Positions 43,550-52,111 are shown, numbered from the stretch's first letter. The stretch is 64,000 bases of DNA from Deltaproteobacteria bacterium (GCA_013349295.1 DUZW01000004.1:1-64000); one strand, 5' to 3'. Translations and numbers: made by a program. The notes: generated by a model from the letters alone, not told the origin.

Positions 43550-44275
43550 CTATCCTGTCAGGCTGCCGACCCTGCGCACGGCAAGGTCATCCAGATCGTC
43601 CACGGCCCGGATCATTTTTTGCTGTCCTTCATAGGCGCGGTACAGATCGATCATTTCCGTCATTTCCGTGACGGTGTTTACGTTTGATTTTTCCAGATGT
43701 CCTTGCAGGAGTCGGAAATTCGGGGAGGCTTCTTCCGCCGCTCCATCCGCAAGGCGGAAAAGGTTTTCGCCTTCCTTTTTCAGCCCCTTCGGGTCTGCGG
43801 TGACCACCGCCAGGCGATCAACCCGAACGCCATCGACAAAAATGCCACCGTCTTGGGCCACATCGACCTTTTTGCCGGTGATGGCGATTGGTCCGGCTTC
43901 GCCGAGTACCGGGTAGCCATTGGCCGTGACCAGCAACCCTTCATTGTTGCGCTGGAAGTTTCCCGCTCTGGTATAGCGGACGCCGTCCGGGCCCTGGACC
44001 CGGAAAAAACCATCCCCGGAAATAGCCAGATCAAGCGGAGCGTCAGTTTTTTGAACAACGCCCTGCTGGTGAACCGTGTTGATGTTCAAGCCTTTGCCCA
44101 CCCGTTTACGGTTGCGGGTGGCTTGGTAAAGCATCTCGTCAAAGGTGACGGTTTCCTTCTTGAACCCAGGTGTGTCGACATTCGCCAGGTTGTTTGTCAC
44201 CTGGTTGAGTCGTTGTTCCTGGTTTTGCAGGGTTTCAACGCTTTCCAGTAATCCGAGTCTGTTGTGGATGAACAT
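43550..44275 (-). CDS. flgF: Proximal rod protein FlgF
   Basis: 241 residues from ATG 44275 (GAGG seven bases upstream). Rod signature LNQVTNNLANVDTPGFKKET, then LDLAISGDGFFRVQGPDGVR and YTRAGNFQRNNEG, and a C-terminal helix NVNTVTEMTEMIDLYRAYEG. Paralogy to FlgG is clear; the order and length fit FlgF. It is the first gene of the rod-ring-hook cluster, directly downstream of a sigma-54 promoter. Confidence 0.94.
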   Translation of the reverse strand: MFIHNRLGLLESVETLQNQEQRLNQVTNNLANVDTPGFKKETVTFDEMLYQATRNRKRVGKGLNINTVHQQGVVQKTDAPLDLAISGDGFFRVQGPDGVRYTRAGNFQRNNEGLLVTANGYPVLGEAGPIAITGKKVDVAQDGGIFVDGVRVDRLAVVTADPKGLKKEGENLFRLADGAAEEASPNFRLLQGHLEKSNVNTVTEMTEMIDLYRAYEGQQKMIRAVDDLDDLAVRRVGSLTG

Positions 44276-44309
44276 GGCATACCTCGTTGTGTGTGATGCT
44301 CTCTGGTGT

Positions 44310-44325
44310 TGCAAGAGGCGTGCCG
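44310..44325 (-). promoter_or_regulatory. Sigma-54 promoter of the flgF operon
   Basis: CGGCACG-CCTC-TTGCA on the minus strand matches the TGGCACG-N4-TTGCW consensus with one change at the first base; GG at -24 and GC at -12 are intact. The predicted start of transcription is about 25 bases before the flgF ATG. It probably drives flgF onwards. Confidence 0.8.
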
Positions 44326-44595
44326 GGTTTGTCCTCTGGCTGGTTGTGGGTGTTTTTGTTGAGAAAAAGATCGAGAATATAAGGGGATACGTGGATGGTG
44401 CTGGTCCGGCGGAACGTGGGGGGAGGGTGTCAAAAAAATGGATGCTTGGGTCGGCTGGCCGGTATATTTTGCCTAGCGGTGATGGGCTGGGCGTAATAGT
44501 TTGTTTTTTCTTTGCTTGCCTCAAGGAAAAGAACGAAAAAAAGGGTTGCCTGGCATTTTTCCCGCCGAAGGCGGGGGAGTGTGTGGCGCCTGGCG
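44326..44595. other. Intergenic region upstream of the flgF sigma-54 promoter
   Basis: 270 bases without a convincing gene. A CCCGCC/GGCGGG hairpin at about 44560-44576 may end the flhB-like transcript. An activator for sigma-54 would need to bind around here, but no clear site is seen. Confidence 0.4.
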
Positions 44596-44874
44596 TTATG
44601 AGGGATTCATTTTGCTGTTGGCCCGGTAAATAAAAGCGAGGATTTCCGCCACCACCAGATAGGTGTCCGGGGGGATGTCGGCATTCAGGTTCAGCTTGGC
44701 AAGAATCTCGACCAGATCTGTATCCTCCTGAATGGGGATGCCATGCTCCTTGGCCAGGGCGATAATTTTTTCGGCAAGCTCTCCCGCGCCTTTGGCGACA
44801 ACCTTGGGCGCGGGATCACGGCTTGTGTCGTAACGGAGGGCAACAGCCTTTTTTTTTGCTGGGGTATCTGGCAT
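44596..44874 (-). CDS. Short FlhB C-terminal-like protein (EscU/YscU/HrcU family)
   Basis: 92 residues that match only the cytoplasmic C-terminal part of FlhB: KKKAVALRYDTSRDPAPKVV, GAGELAEKIIALAKEHGIPI, EDTDLVEILAKLNLNADIP and LVVAEILAFIYRANSK. The NPTH self-cleavage site and the membrane domain are absent. Stand-alone proteins of this type (YlqH-like) occur in many flagellated bacteria and may influence export substrate specificity. It lies upstream of the flg operon in the same direction. Confidence 0.88.
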   Translation of the reverse strand: MPDTPAKKKAVALRYDTSRDPAPKVVAKGAGELAEKIIALAKEHGIPIQEDTDLVEILAKLNLNADIPPDTYLVVAEILAFIYRANSKMNPS

Positions 44875-45043
44875 TATGGCCTTGCTTTATGTGGTTGGCT
44901 GCTGGTGTGCTCACGGGATGATGACCGCGCAGAAAAAAACATATCGTGCCACTCCGTCATGGAGGTTTTCATAGGGTGATGATTTTTTACGAGACCATTA
45001 AGGGCTCATTTGCGGTAATTATACCCGACAACAATCGGAGCGG

Positions 45044-45754
45044 ATGAAAAAAATGCAATTCGGACAGACCTTGCAGGCGGGAAAACTTGTTTCGCGGTAC
45101 AAACGTTTTCTCGCCGATGTGAGAATGGACGATGGCCGTATGCTCACCGTGCATTGCCCCAATTCCGGCAGCATGTCGGGTTGCCGTGAGCCTGGCAGCC
45201 CGGTGCTCATCTCCCTGGCGGACAATCCCAAGCGCAAGTATGTCCATACCCTTGAGATGGTGCGGGTCGACACAACCTGGGTGGGGGTCAATACCTCGCG
45301 TACCAATGGTCTGGTCGCCGAGGCCATCGGCGGTGGCGTGGTGGCGGAGCTGGCCGGGATTGAGACGATCCGGCCCGAGATCAAGGTCTCGGCGGAAAGC
45401 CGGCTTGATTTCCTGCTCACCCGTGGAGATGAGCGGATTTATGTGGAGGTGAAAAATTGCAGCCTGGCCAAGGACCGGGCGGCCATGTTTCCTGATGCCG
45501 TGACTGCACGGGGGGCAAAACATCTGGCTGAGTTGCTTGCCCTGCGCCAAACAGGCTATCGGGCTGTGGTTTTTTTCTGTGTTCAGCGGGAGGATGTGGA
45601 TTATTTTGCTCCAGCCGCGCACATTGATCCGGGCTATGCCCTGGCCTTGCGGGAGGTGGCGTCCCATGGGGTGGAAGTACTGGCCTATGGCGCAACTTTA
45701 AGTCCGGAGGCGATCACCGTTGTCCGCCCCTTGCCGGTGCAGTTGGACTTGTAA
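45044..45754 (+). CDS. sfsA: SfsA family protein (sugar fermentation stimulation protein homologue)
   Basis: 236 residues. Family blocks: KLVSRYKRFLADVRMDDGRM, HCPNSGSMSGC, RTNGLVAEAIGGG and the nuclease-like core LDFLLTRGDERIYVEVKNCS with DAVTARGAKHLAEL. The E-V-K with upstream D resembles a PD-(D/E)xK fold with possible nuclease activity. The original link to maltose metabolism in E. coli is indirect, and the molecular function is not settled. GGAG precedes the ATG. It is divergent from the FlhB-like gene and 102 bases upstream of queC. Confidence 0.93.
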   Translation: MKKMQFGQTLQAGKLVSRYKRFLADVRMDDGRMLTVHCPNSGSMSGCREPGSPVLISLADNPKRKYVHTLEMVRVDTTWVGVNTSRTNGLVAEAIGGGVVAELAGIETIRPEIKVSAESRLDFLLTRGDERIYVEVKNCSLAKDRAAMFPDAVTARGAKHLAELLALRQTGYRAVVFFCVQREDVDYFAPAAHIDPGYALALREVASHGVEVLAYGATLSPEAITVVRPLPVQLDL

Positions 45755-45767
45755 AAAGTAAAATACA

Positions 45768-45803
45768 AAGGGTGCTTTTCTCAGCTTGCTTCGCAGCACC
45801 CCT
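45768..45803. terminator. Hairpin downstream of sfsA
   Basis: AAGGGTGCT pairs with AGCACCCCTT with one bulged base; loop of about 18. No T run, so termination would be inefficient; it may instead be a processing site before queC. Confidence 0.35.
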
Positions 45804-45827
45804 TACAATAGAGTGGAGACAGAAAAC

Positions 45828-45844
45828 GGCCGCATGGCGCGGCC
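45828..45844. promoter_or_regulatory. Leader hairpin abutting the queC ribosome-binding site
   Basis: GGCCGC and GCGGCC pair perfectly around ATGGC and end directly at AGGGAG, the ribosome-binding site of queC. It could modulate access to that site. It does not show the conserved core of a preQ1 riboswitch. Confidence 0.35.
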
Positions 45845-45856
45845 AGGGAGAATATA

Positions 45857-46549
45857 ATGCTGGAAAAACCAAAAGCCGTGGTGCTCTTGAGCGGCGGACT
45901 TGATTCGGCCACGGTTCTGGCCATGGCCATGGCCGAGGGGTATGAGTGTTGCTGTCTGAGTTTTGCTTACGGTCAGCGTCAGCAGGTGGAGCTGGAGCGG
46001 GCCAAGGCCAATGTGGCCCGGCAGGGGATCGTCAAGCATCTCGTTCTCCGTCTGGATCTTGACGCCATCGGCGGTTCGGCCCTGACCACAGACGTCGCGG
46101 TGCCCAAGGGGCGCAGCCAGGCGGAGATGAACGACTCCATCCCCATCACCTATGTGCCGGGCCGCAATACCATCTTCCTCTCATACGCCATGGCTTGGGC
46201 AGAGGTGCTGGGCGCAGGGGACGTGTTCATTGGGGTCAATGTCATGGATTACAGCGGTTATCCCGATTGTCGCCCGGAATTTCTCGAGGCCTTCGAGCGG
46301 GTGGCTAATCTTGCCACCAGGGCCGGGGTGGAAGGGGAAACCAGGTTCCGGGTTCATGCCCCGCTCCTCAAGCTTACCAAGAAGGAGATCATCGAAAAGG
46401 GGTTTGCGCTGGGGGTGGATTACAGTCTGACCCACAGCTGTTACGATCCGGACCAACAGGGGAGGGCCTGCGGGACTTGCGACAGCTGCCTCTTGCGGCT
46501 CAAGGGGTTTGCCGAGGCCGGGCAGGTTGATCCGGTGGAGTATCAGTGA
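45857..46549 (+). CDS. queC: 7-cyano-7-deazaguanine synthase QueC
   Basis: 230 residues. PP-loop motif [15 protein letters not shown] at the N-terminus binds [19 protein letters not shown] and [20 protein letters not shown] follow. The C-terminal zinc site has four cysteines: [18 protein letters not shown]. It converts 7-carboxy-7-deazaguanine to preQ0 in the queuosine pathway. The other que genes are not in the window. The stop is 37 bases before a repeat element (46587-46670). Confidence 0.97.
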   Translation: MLEKPKAVVLLSGGLDSATVLAMAMAEGYECCCLSFAYGQRQQVELERAKANVARQGIVKHLVLRLDLDAIGGSALTTDVAVPKGRSQAEMNDSIPITYVPGRNTIFLSYAMAWAEVLGAGDVFIGVNVMDYSGYPDCRPEFLEAFERVANLATRAGVEGETRFRVHAPLLKLTKKEIIEKGFALGVDYSLTHSCYDPDQQGRACGTCDSCLLRLKGFAEAGQVDPVEYQ

Positions 46550-46586
46550 GTTGTCTTTTATGCAGTTATGGCAGTTAAATCCCATT

Positions 46587-46670
46587 GGCACGCAGCCGAG
46601 CACCGGAGAGGCTGCTGAAAAGGGGATTTGCACTGTTTGAGCGTAGTCGAGTTTGCAAAGCCCCGGCAGC
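46587..46670. repeat. Short palindromic intergenic repeat, family 2, copy 1
   Basis: About 84 bases with TTTGCA/TGCAAA and GGGG/CCCC paired arms around a CTGTTTGAGCGTAGTCGAGT loop. Its reverse complement aligns with 49343-49420 over about 75 bases. It lies between queC and nagZ. Confidence 0.6.
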
Positions 46671-46773
46671 ATCGAGGAGCACAGGGCATCCCCCCACACG
46701 GCGGGACAAGAGGCATTTGCTCGGGGTGCAGCGGTTGTTTGATTATCAGAAAATGTAAAGCAGAGAGGAATCC

Positions 46774-47769
46774 ATGAAAAAAGAATTGGGCGGCCTGTTC
46801 ATGGTCGGCCTTCCAGGGACGGAGCTGGACGATTCCACCCGCAACCTTATTACTTCCTACGGGATCAGCAACTTCATCCTCTTCAAGCGAAACGCCGAGA
46901 ACCCGGAACAGATCCGCACCCTCTGTCGCGGACTTGCCGATGCCTGTCGCGTCGCCGGCCTGGGTGCGCCGCTGATCTCCATTGATCAGGAAGGCGGTAC
47001 CGTGGCCCGGCTTAAGGCCCCCCATTTCACCGAGTTTCCCGATGCCAGGGTGCTGGCGGAAAGCGGGCGAGGGGGGGCGTTGCTTGTCGACTATGCCAAG
47101 ACCTGTGCGCGCGAGCTGCTGGCGGTGGGGGTCAACATGAATCTGGCTCCGGTGTTGGATGTGAGTCCTGCCGGACTTGGCTTGTTCATGGAAAGGCGGG
47201 CTCTGGGCGGGACGCCGGAGCAGGTGGCCCGGTTGGGCGCGCTGGTGATTACGACCATGCAGGAGAACGGCTTGGCTGCCTGCGCCAAGCATTTTCCCGG
47301 CTTGGGCGGCGCAACCCTGGACCCCCACGAAGTGTTGCCCGTGGTGGATCGCTCGTTGGCAGATCTGCGCGCCTGCGATCTGGCGCCTTTCGCCGAGGCG
47401 ATCCGGGTTGGGGTGGCCGGGGTGATGACCTCGCACACCGTCTATCCGCAGCTTGATCCCGACCAGCCCGCCACCCTGTCGCCGCGTATTCTCGGCGGTT
47501 TGCTCCGCTCCGAACTGGGCTACGACGGTATGGTGGTCACCGACGATCTGGAGATGGGGGCCATCGAAAATGAAGGCACGGTGGCGGATGCCGCCCTTGT
47601 CGCCTTTACGGCCGGGGCGGATATGCTGCTGATCTGCCATGAGCATCCGAAGATCATCGCGGCCTATGAGCTGTTGGCTAGGGCTATGGGTGGGGATGTT
47701 TCCGCAGAAAGGGTGCGGAAGTCGTTGGCGCGGATTGGTGAGGTGCGCCGACGGTTTGCCGGGGATTGA
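46774..47769 (+). CDS. nagZ: Beta-N-acetylhexosaminidase NagZ (GH3)
   Basis: 331 residues. GH3 blocks: LISIDQEGGTVARL, LLAVGVNMNLAPVLDVSP, CAKHFPGLGGATLDPHEVLP with the catalytic Asp-x-His loop, GVAGVMTSHTVYP and VVTDDLEMGAI with the nucleophile aspartate. In Gram-negatives NagZ removes GlcNAc from anhydro-muropeptides during wall recycling; some family members take other substrates. No signal peptide, consistent with cytosolic recycling. It stands alone between a repeat element and the diguanylate cyclase. Confidence 0.92.
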   Translation: MKKELGGLFMVGLPGTELDDSTRNLITSYGISNFILFKRNAENPEQIRTLCRGLADACRVAGLGAPLISIDQEGGTVARLKAPHFTEFPDARVLAESGRGGALLVDYAKTCARELLAVGVNMNLAPVLDVSPAGLGLFMERRALGGTPEQVARLGALVITTMQENGLAACAKHFPGLGGATLDPHEVLPVVDRSLADLRACDLAPFAEAIRVGVAGVMTSHTVYPQLDPDQPATLSPRILGGLLRSELGYDGMVVTDDLEMGAIENEGTVADAALVAFTAGADMLLICHEHPKIIAAYELLARAMGGDVSAERVRKSLARIGEVRRRFAGD

Positions 47770-47851
47770 GGATGGATATGTTTCTGTGTGGCGTGCAACT
47801 CAAGATGGTATCCGCAACGTGGAATAGGTTATTGGAGTTTTAAGGGAAAAC

Positions 47852-49141
47852 ATGATGTCGGCTTCCGAAAAAGCAGTTGTTTTGCCCGGGAAAACAAGAA
47901 AAATCCCCTTGAAAAGGTTGTTTGTCGGCATCTTCATAAGCTGGACTGCCTGTATCCTGGTTTCTGCTCTTTGGAATGAAATTCAACACGATAAAGAGGT
48001 GCGGGGCATACTCCTGCAAGCAGGAAAGGTAACGCTCGAACGTGATGATCTTTATCGTCAGTGGGTTGCCATGCACGGCGGGGTGTATGTCCCTGTGACC
48101 AAGACAACCCAGCCCAATCCTCATCTGACTCCGGAAATGGTATCCCGTCGCGACCTGAAGATCTCGCCGGATTTGACCCTGACCATGATCAACCCGGCAT
48201 ATATGAGCCGCCAAGTTTATGAACTTGCCAGGGAAAAAGATATGACGATTGGACACTTGGCAAGTCTCACCCCTCTCAATCCGCAAAACATGGCGGATTC
48301 TTGGGAGAAAAGGGCTTTGATTGCCGTGGGGAAAGGTGAAAAGGAATATAGCGAAATGATTAAGAAGGATGGTCAAGAATATTTTTGTGTTCTGCGGCCA
48401 TTTAGGATCAAGAAGCCTTGTCTCAAGTGTCATACTGCTCGGGGAGATAAAGAGGGAGACCTGCGAGGCGGAATCAGTGTCGCTTTGCCGGTGAAAGATT
48501 TTCATGGCAGTGCAAGCGTTGGGGTCCATGCTAATTTGCTGGGCCATTTTTTAATATGGGGCATAGGAGTGATGGGTATTTCGTTTGGGTATGTTACCTT
48601 GACTCGGGGGGAGGCTGCCCGTGAGAGAGATGAGGAGCAAATTTTCAAGATGGCTCATTTTGATAATTTGACCGGACTGGTTAATCGCAATCTTTTTCAG
48701 GACCGCGTGGTGCAAGCCATAACCGTAGCCAAGCGCCAGAAGAAAAAGGTTGCGTTGTTGTATGTTGATCTCGATCGTTTCAAGGCAATTAATGATACCC
48801 TTGGGCATGAGGCAGGGGATAGTGTTTTGCGGGAAGTTGCGAAACGCCTTATGGAATTAGTTCGAGAAACAGACACGGTCGCCAGAATTGGCGGTGATGA
48901 ATTTGTCGTTGTTTTGCAGGGGATTGAAGATAGGCAAGAACTTGCACCATTAGCCCGGAAAATTTTAGCCTCGATACGACAGCCGTTTCTACTCAAGGGA
49001 AGTGAGCACACTGTGGGTGCAAGTATTGGAATCAGCTGCTATCCTGATGACGGCGAGGATCTCGATGTGCTTATGGGAAAGGCGGATGCCGCAATGTACC
49101 AGGTGAAGAATCAGCTTGGTGGAAGTTTCAGGTTTTCCTGA
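47852..49141 (+). CDS. Diguanylate cyclase with periplasmic c-haem (DUF3365/Tll0287-like) domain
   Basis: 429 residues. TM1 at ~22-41, a periplasmic domain with CLKCH (190-194) for covalent haem, TM2 at ~229-250, then a GGDEF domain with VDLDRFKAINDTLGHEAGD, an intact RETD inhibitory site (338-341) and IGGDEF (346-351). The sensor part is clearly related to that of the kinase at 22.1 kb (shared: MHGGVY, SRQVYE, CHxAxGxxEGDxRGG). It should make c-di-GMP in response to periplasmic redox or gas state. PilZ protein at 7.5 kb is one possible receptor. Confidence 0.93.
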   Translation: MMSASEKAVVLPGKTRKIPLKRLFVGIFISWTACILVSALWNEIQHDKEVRGILLQAGKVTLERDDLYRQWVAMHGGVYVPVTKTTQPNPHLTPEMVSRRDLKISPDLTLTMINPAYMSRQVYELAREKDMTIGHLASLTPLNPQNMADSWEKRALIAVGKGEKEYSEMIKKDGQEYFCVLRPFRIKKPCLKCHTARGDKEGDLRGGISVALPVKDFHGSASVGVHANLLGHFLIWGIGVMGISFGYVTLTRGEAARERDEEQIFKMAHFDNLTGLVNRNLFQDRVVQAITVAKRQKKKVALLYVDLDRFKAINDTLGHEAGDSVLREVAKRLMELVRETDTVARIGGDEFVVVLQGIEDRQELAPLARKILASIRQPFLLKGSEHTVGASIGISCYPDDGEDLDVLMGKADAAMYQVKNQLGGSFRFS

Positions 49142-49342
49142 AAGCAAGGGTTGTCTTTCGCGGAGGGTATGAGCTTATGAAAAAGCGCAGGCAGCTGGAT
49201 TTTCTTTATATCTTCGAAGGAAAGCAGGTGGCTTTTTCTCTTGATTCCCACGTAATTTTAGCAGTCATAAGGAATACGGAATCATTCTGCCGTTCTTTTT
49301 CTTTGCTGGTCTGCATGCCCTTGCGGTATTCGGTGATGCTGT
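49142..49342. other. Intergenic region after the diguanylate cyclase
   Basis: About 200 bases. A short frame from 49177 has no homology-like features and runs through a repeat element, so it is not called. Confidence 0.4.
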
Positions 49343-49420
49343 CTGGAGTTTGCAAGCTCGCTGTGGTCAAGCACTGCAAACGCCTTTTTCGGAAGCCTCT
49401 TCGGCTCTGGGTTGCGTGAC
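49343..49420. repeat. Short palindromic intergenic repeat, family 2, copy 2
   Basis: TTTGCAAGCTCG and GCACTGCAAA form arms, followed by TTTTTCGGAAGCCTCTTCGG. It aligns with the reverse complement of 46587-46670, so the two copies are inverted relative to each other. It ends 15 bases before the alpha/beta-hydrolase start codon. Confidence 0.6.
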
Positions 49421-49435
49421 CATGGGAGGTATCCC

Positions 49436-50197
49436 GTGCCGCGAATCGTTATCGTATTCTGCGTAAGCGTTGCCGCCTCGTACCTGGGGATCTGTGTTGT
49501 CTTGTTCGTTTTTCAGCGCTCCTTGATCTATTTCCCGCAGGCGAACGCGCTTCGCAGTCCTGCCACCCTTAAGTTGTCGGTGGCGGAGGCAGAGGTCGTG
49601 GCTTCGCTCCGGCCGCACGACGGACCAAAGGCTTTGCTCTATTTCGGCGGCAACGCCGAGGACGTATCCCTCAGCCTGCCTGCGTTTTCGACGATTTTTC
49701 CGGAGCACGCCATCTACTTGCTTCACTACCGGGGCTACGGCGGCAGTTCCGGGACGCCATCGGAGGAGGCGATCCGGAAGGATGCCCTGGCCTTGTTTGA
49801 TGCCGTCCACGCTAAACATCCGGAGGTCTTGGTGGTGGGGCGCAGCGTCGGTTCCGGCGTTGCCGTGCGCTTGGCCAGCCAACGGCCTGTCTCCCGTCTG
49901 GTGCTTGTTACGCCGGGTTACAGTCTCGAAGAGCTTGTCGCCCGGTTGTACCCTTACATTCCGGTGCGTTGGCTGCTGCTCGATAAATTCGAATCCTGGC
50001 GATACGCCCCCCGCGTGACAGCGCCCACCGTGCTGGTTGCGGCTGAAAACGATGAGGTTATTTCGCGCTCGAGCACGGAAAGGCTGCATGCCTGTTTCGC
50101 CAAGGGAGTAGCCACGCTCAAGGTTATCGCGGGGGCGACTCACAACACCATCTCCGAGAGCCCTCAATATCTGGAAATACTCAAGGGCACGCCGTGA
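49436..50197 (+). CDS. Membrane-anchored alpha/beta hydrolase (BEM46-like)
   Basis: 253 residues from GTG 49436 (GGGAGG six bases upstream); the frame extends to a TTG at 49412 without a good site. An N-terminal membrane anchor (FCVSVAASYLGICVVLFVFQ) precedes the fold. Nucleophile elbow VVGRSVGSGVA (Ser), Asp in VAAENDEVISR and His in AGATHNTI complete the triad. LLHYRGYGGSSGTPSEEA is the oxyanion-side loop typical of BEM46-like and serine-aminopeptidase-like hydrolases. Substrate unknown. Confidence 0.82.
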   Translation: MPRIVIVFCVSVAASYLGICVVLFVFQRSLIYFPQANALRSPATLKLSVAEAEVVASLRPHDGPKALLYFGGNAEDVSLSLPAFSTIFPEHAIYLLHYRGYGGSSGTPSEEAIRKDALALFDAVHAKHPEVLVVGRSVGSGVAVRLASQRPVSRLVLVTPGYSLEELVARLYPYIPVRWLLLDKFESWRYAPRVTAPTVLVAAENDEVISRSSTERLHACFAKGVATLKVIAGATHNTISESPQYLEILKGTP

Positions 50198-50316
50198 ATC
50201 GAAATGAGGATTGATTTATTTGTTTTCTGAATTTAAAAATATACAACCTCGAAGTCGGGCCGGTCGGTTTTTTCGGCAGCCTCTCAAGTCTTAAGCAATT
50301 AACCAAGAGTGAAAAC

Positions 50317-51387
50317 ATGGAACTTTCTCCTTTCTTTCAAGACCTTTCCCGTCATCCGATCATGCAGCGGCTGATGGTGGTCGCGGTCTATGCGGTGTTG
50401 GCCAAGGCGGCGGACATCTTTGTCAACCGCATCCTCAAGCGGCTGGCTGCCGCCTATACCACCACCGAACTCGATGACAAGGCCATCGATATCCTCCACA
50501 CCCCCATTGTTTTCAGTGTGTTCTTTTTCGGTATACTCCATGCCGTGACCATGCCGCCGGGCCTTGCCCAGCCCTGGGAGAGGTTCGTGCCCGCGGCGGC
50601 GCAAAGCATTGCTCTCGTCGTCTGGACCCTTGCCGCGCTGCGCCTCTTTATGGTCTTGGGCGAGCATTATCTGGAATCCATCTCCGATCGCGGCAAGATC
50701 GGGGCCGACCTTTTTCTCCTGCTGAAAAACGTGGTTCGGGTGATCATCATCGTTTCCGCCCTGATCTGGCTTCTTTCCATCTGGAACGTCAACCTGGCCC
50801 CCCTCTTCGCGTCCGCCGGTATCGCCGGTATCGCCGTGGCCCTGGCCGCCAAGGACAGTCTTTCCAATTTTTTCGGCGGGATCAGTATCTTTGCCGACAA
50901 AACCTTCAAGGTGGGCGACTACATCATCATCGACAACACCCAGCGGGGCGAGGTGGTGGAGATCGGGGTACGTTCAACCCGGATCAAGACCAGGGACGAT
51001 GTTTTGATCACTATCCCCAATTCCATTCTGGCCAACAGCAAGATCATCAACGAAAGCGCGCCGATCCCCCGCTTTCGGATCAGGGTGCCGGTGGGGGTTG
51101 CCTACGGCAGCGACCTGGATCAGGTCGAGGCGGTGCTCTTGGCGGTGGCCGGCAGCAATCCGGCGGTGGTCAAGGATCCCGAGGCCAGGGTGCGGATGCG
51201 CTCCTTCGGCACCTCGTCGGTGGATTTTGAGCTGCTGTGCTGGGTTGAGGACCCCCGGCTCAAGGGTCTGGAAATCCACCATCTTTTGAAGAGTATCTAT
51301 AAGGCCTTCCAGGAAAACGGGATCTCCATCCCTTTTCCGCAGCAGGATGTACACATTAAAGAACTGCCGGAGAGGGGTGAGAAATAG
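50317..51387 (+). CDS. MscS family mechanosensitive channel
   Basis: 356 residues. Four N-terminal hydrophobic segments, then the pore helix region ASAGIAGIAVALAAKDSLSN with the glycine-alanine packing of MscS TM3, FFGGISIFADKTFKVGDYI, and the beta domain GEVVEIGVRSTRIKTRDDV. The C-terminal alpha-beta domain follows. It relieves turgor on hypo-osmotic shock. It belongs to the longer YnaI/YbdG-like group rather than short E. coli MscS. The preceding 119 bases hold no gene. Confidence 0.92.
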   Translation: MELSPFFQDLSRHPIMQRLMVVAVYAVLAKAADIFVNRILKRLAAAYTTTELDDKAIDILHTPIVFSVFFFGILHAVTMPPGLAQPWERFVPAAAQSIALVVWTLAALRLFMVLGEHYLESISDRGKIGADLFLLLKNVVRVIIIVSALIWLLSIWNVNLAPLFASAGIAGIAVALAAKDSLSNFFGGISIFADKTFKVGDYIIIDNTQRGEVVEIGVRSTRIKTRDDVLITIPNSILANSKIINESAPIPRFRIRVPVGVAYGSDLDQVEAVLLAVAGSNPAVVKDPEARVRMRSFGTSSVDFELLCWVEDPRLKGLEIHHLLKSIYKAFQENGISIPFPQQDVHIKELPERGEK

Positions 51388-51577
51388 AGCCGAGGAAGTA
51401 TGGGTACGGGTTTATTTTTTCTCTGAATCCCTGCTTTTTTGTCCTGGTTTTTTTCTTGCATCGCGCATGAAGAGAAGCTGTTTTTCGCTCGCTGGTTATG
51501 GTAGAATAAAATCGAAAGCTCTCCGATCGGCTGCCCCTTGCGGGCGGCAATTTAAATCACTGTGATGGAGGAAATGC

Positions 51578-52111
51578 ATGGAACTACAAGTTGAAGGACG
51601 GAACCTGGAAATTCGTAAAGCGTGGCAGGAAAAGATCGAAGAGGAGAAAGGACGCCTTGATCGCCATCACCCCGGCCTTGTTCATCATTTGCGCATCTCT
51701 ATAGAGGAGACAGCCGGACATAAAGCGGGCGGTCATGAGGTTCGCATGGTGGCTTCGATTCCCAATGACACCGTGGTTGTGAAGAGAAAGGGGGAGACGG
51801 TGCGGCCCCTGCTGGTGGACGCATTTGACACCCTCGGTCTTCAGTTGAAGGAGTTGCAGCGCAAGCGTCGGCAGACCGTCAAGGAGCCGGAGGGCGCGGC
51901 GGTCGGTCCGGCCATGGGTACCATCAAGAGTCTGTTCCCCTATGAATCCTACGGATTTCTCATGACCATGGACGGCCAGGAGGTGTATTTTCATGAGAAT
52001 GCTCTCAAGGATGTGACCATGGCCCAGTTGACCGAAGGGGACGAGGTCCGTTTCGGTGTGGGTGAAGGGGACAAGGGGCCGACGGCGGCCTGGGTAAAGC
52101 TGGTTAAATAA
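51578..52111 (+). CDS. HPF/RaiA-like domain fused to a cold-shock domain
   Basis: 177 residues, cytosolic. N-terminal ~100 residues match the sigma-54 modulation/RaiA ribosome-binding fold (MELQVEGRNLEIRKAWQEKI, HEVRMVASIPNDTVVVKRKG, DAFDTLGLQLKELQRKRRQT). The C-terminal ~65 residues are a cold-shock OB fold with RNP1-like YGFLMTM and RNP2-like VYFHENAL. The usual HPF C-terminal dimerisation domain is absent and is replaced by the CSD. It may bind ribosomes and RNA under stress. GATGGAGG precedes the ATG; a small hairpin (about 51528-51546) lies in the leader. Confidence 0.88.
   Translation: MELQVEGRNLEIRKAWQEKIEEEKGRLDRHHPGLVHHLRISIEETAGHKAGGHEVRMVASIPNDTVVVKRKGETVRPLLVDAFDTLGLQLKELQRKRRQTVKEPEGAAVGPAMGTIKSLFPYESYGFLMTMDGQEVYFHENALKDVTMAQLTEGDEVRFGVGEGDKGPTAAWVKLVK

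Noticed and set aside
44936-44951. TGGCACG on the minus strand upstream of the FlhB-like gene
   Set aside because: The -24 element is perfect but the -12 position reads GTTTT without the essential GC, so it is not called a sigma-54 promoter.
45768-45850. preQ1 riboswitch ahead of queC
   Set aside because: Two hairpins exist, but the conserved preQ1 core and A-rich tail are not seen.
49177-49419. 80-codon plus-strand frame
   Set aside because: No family features, and its 3' third runs through the repeat at 49343-49420.
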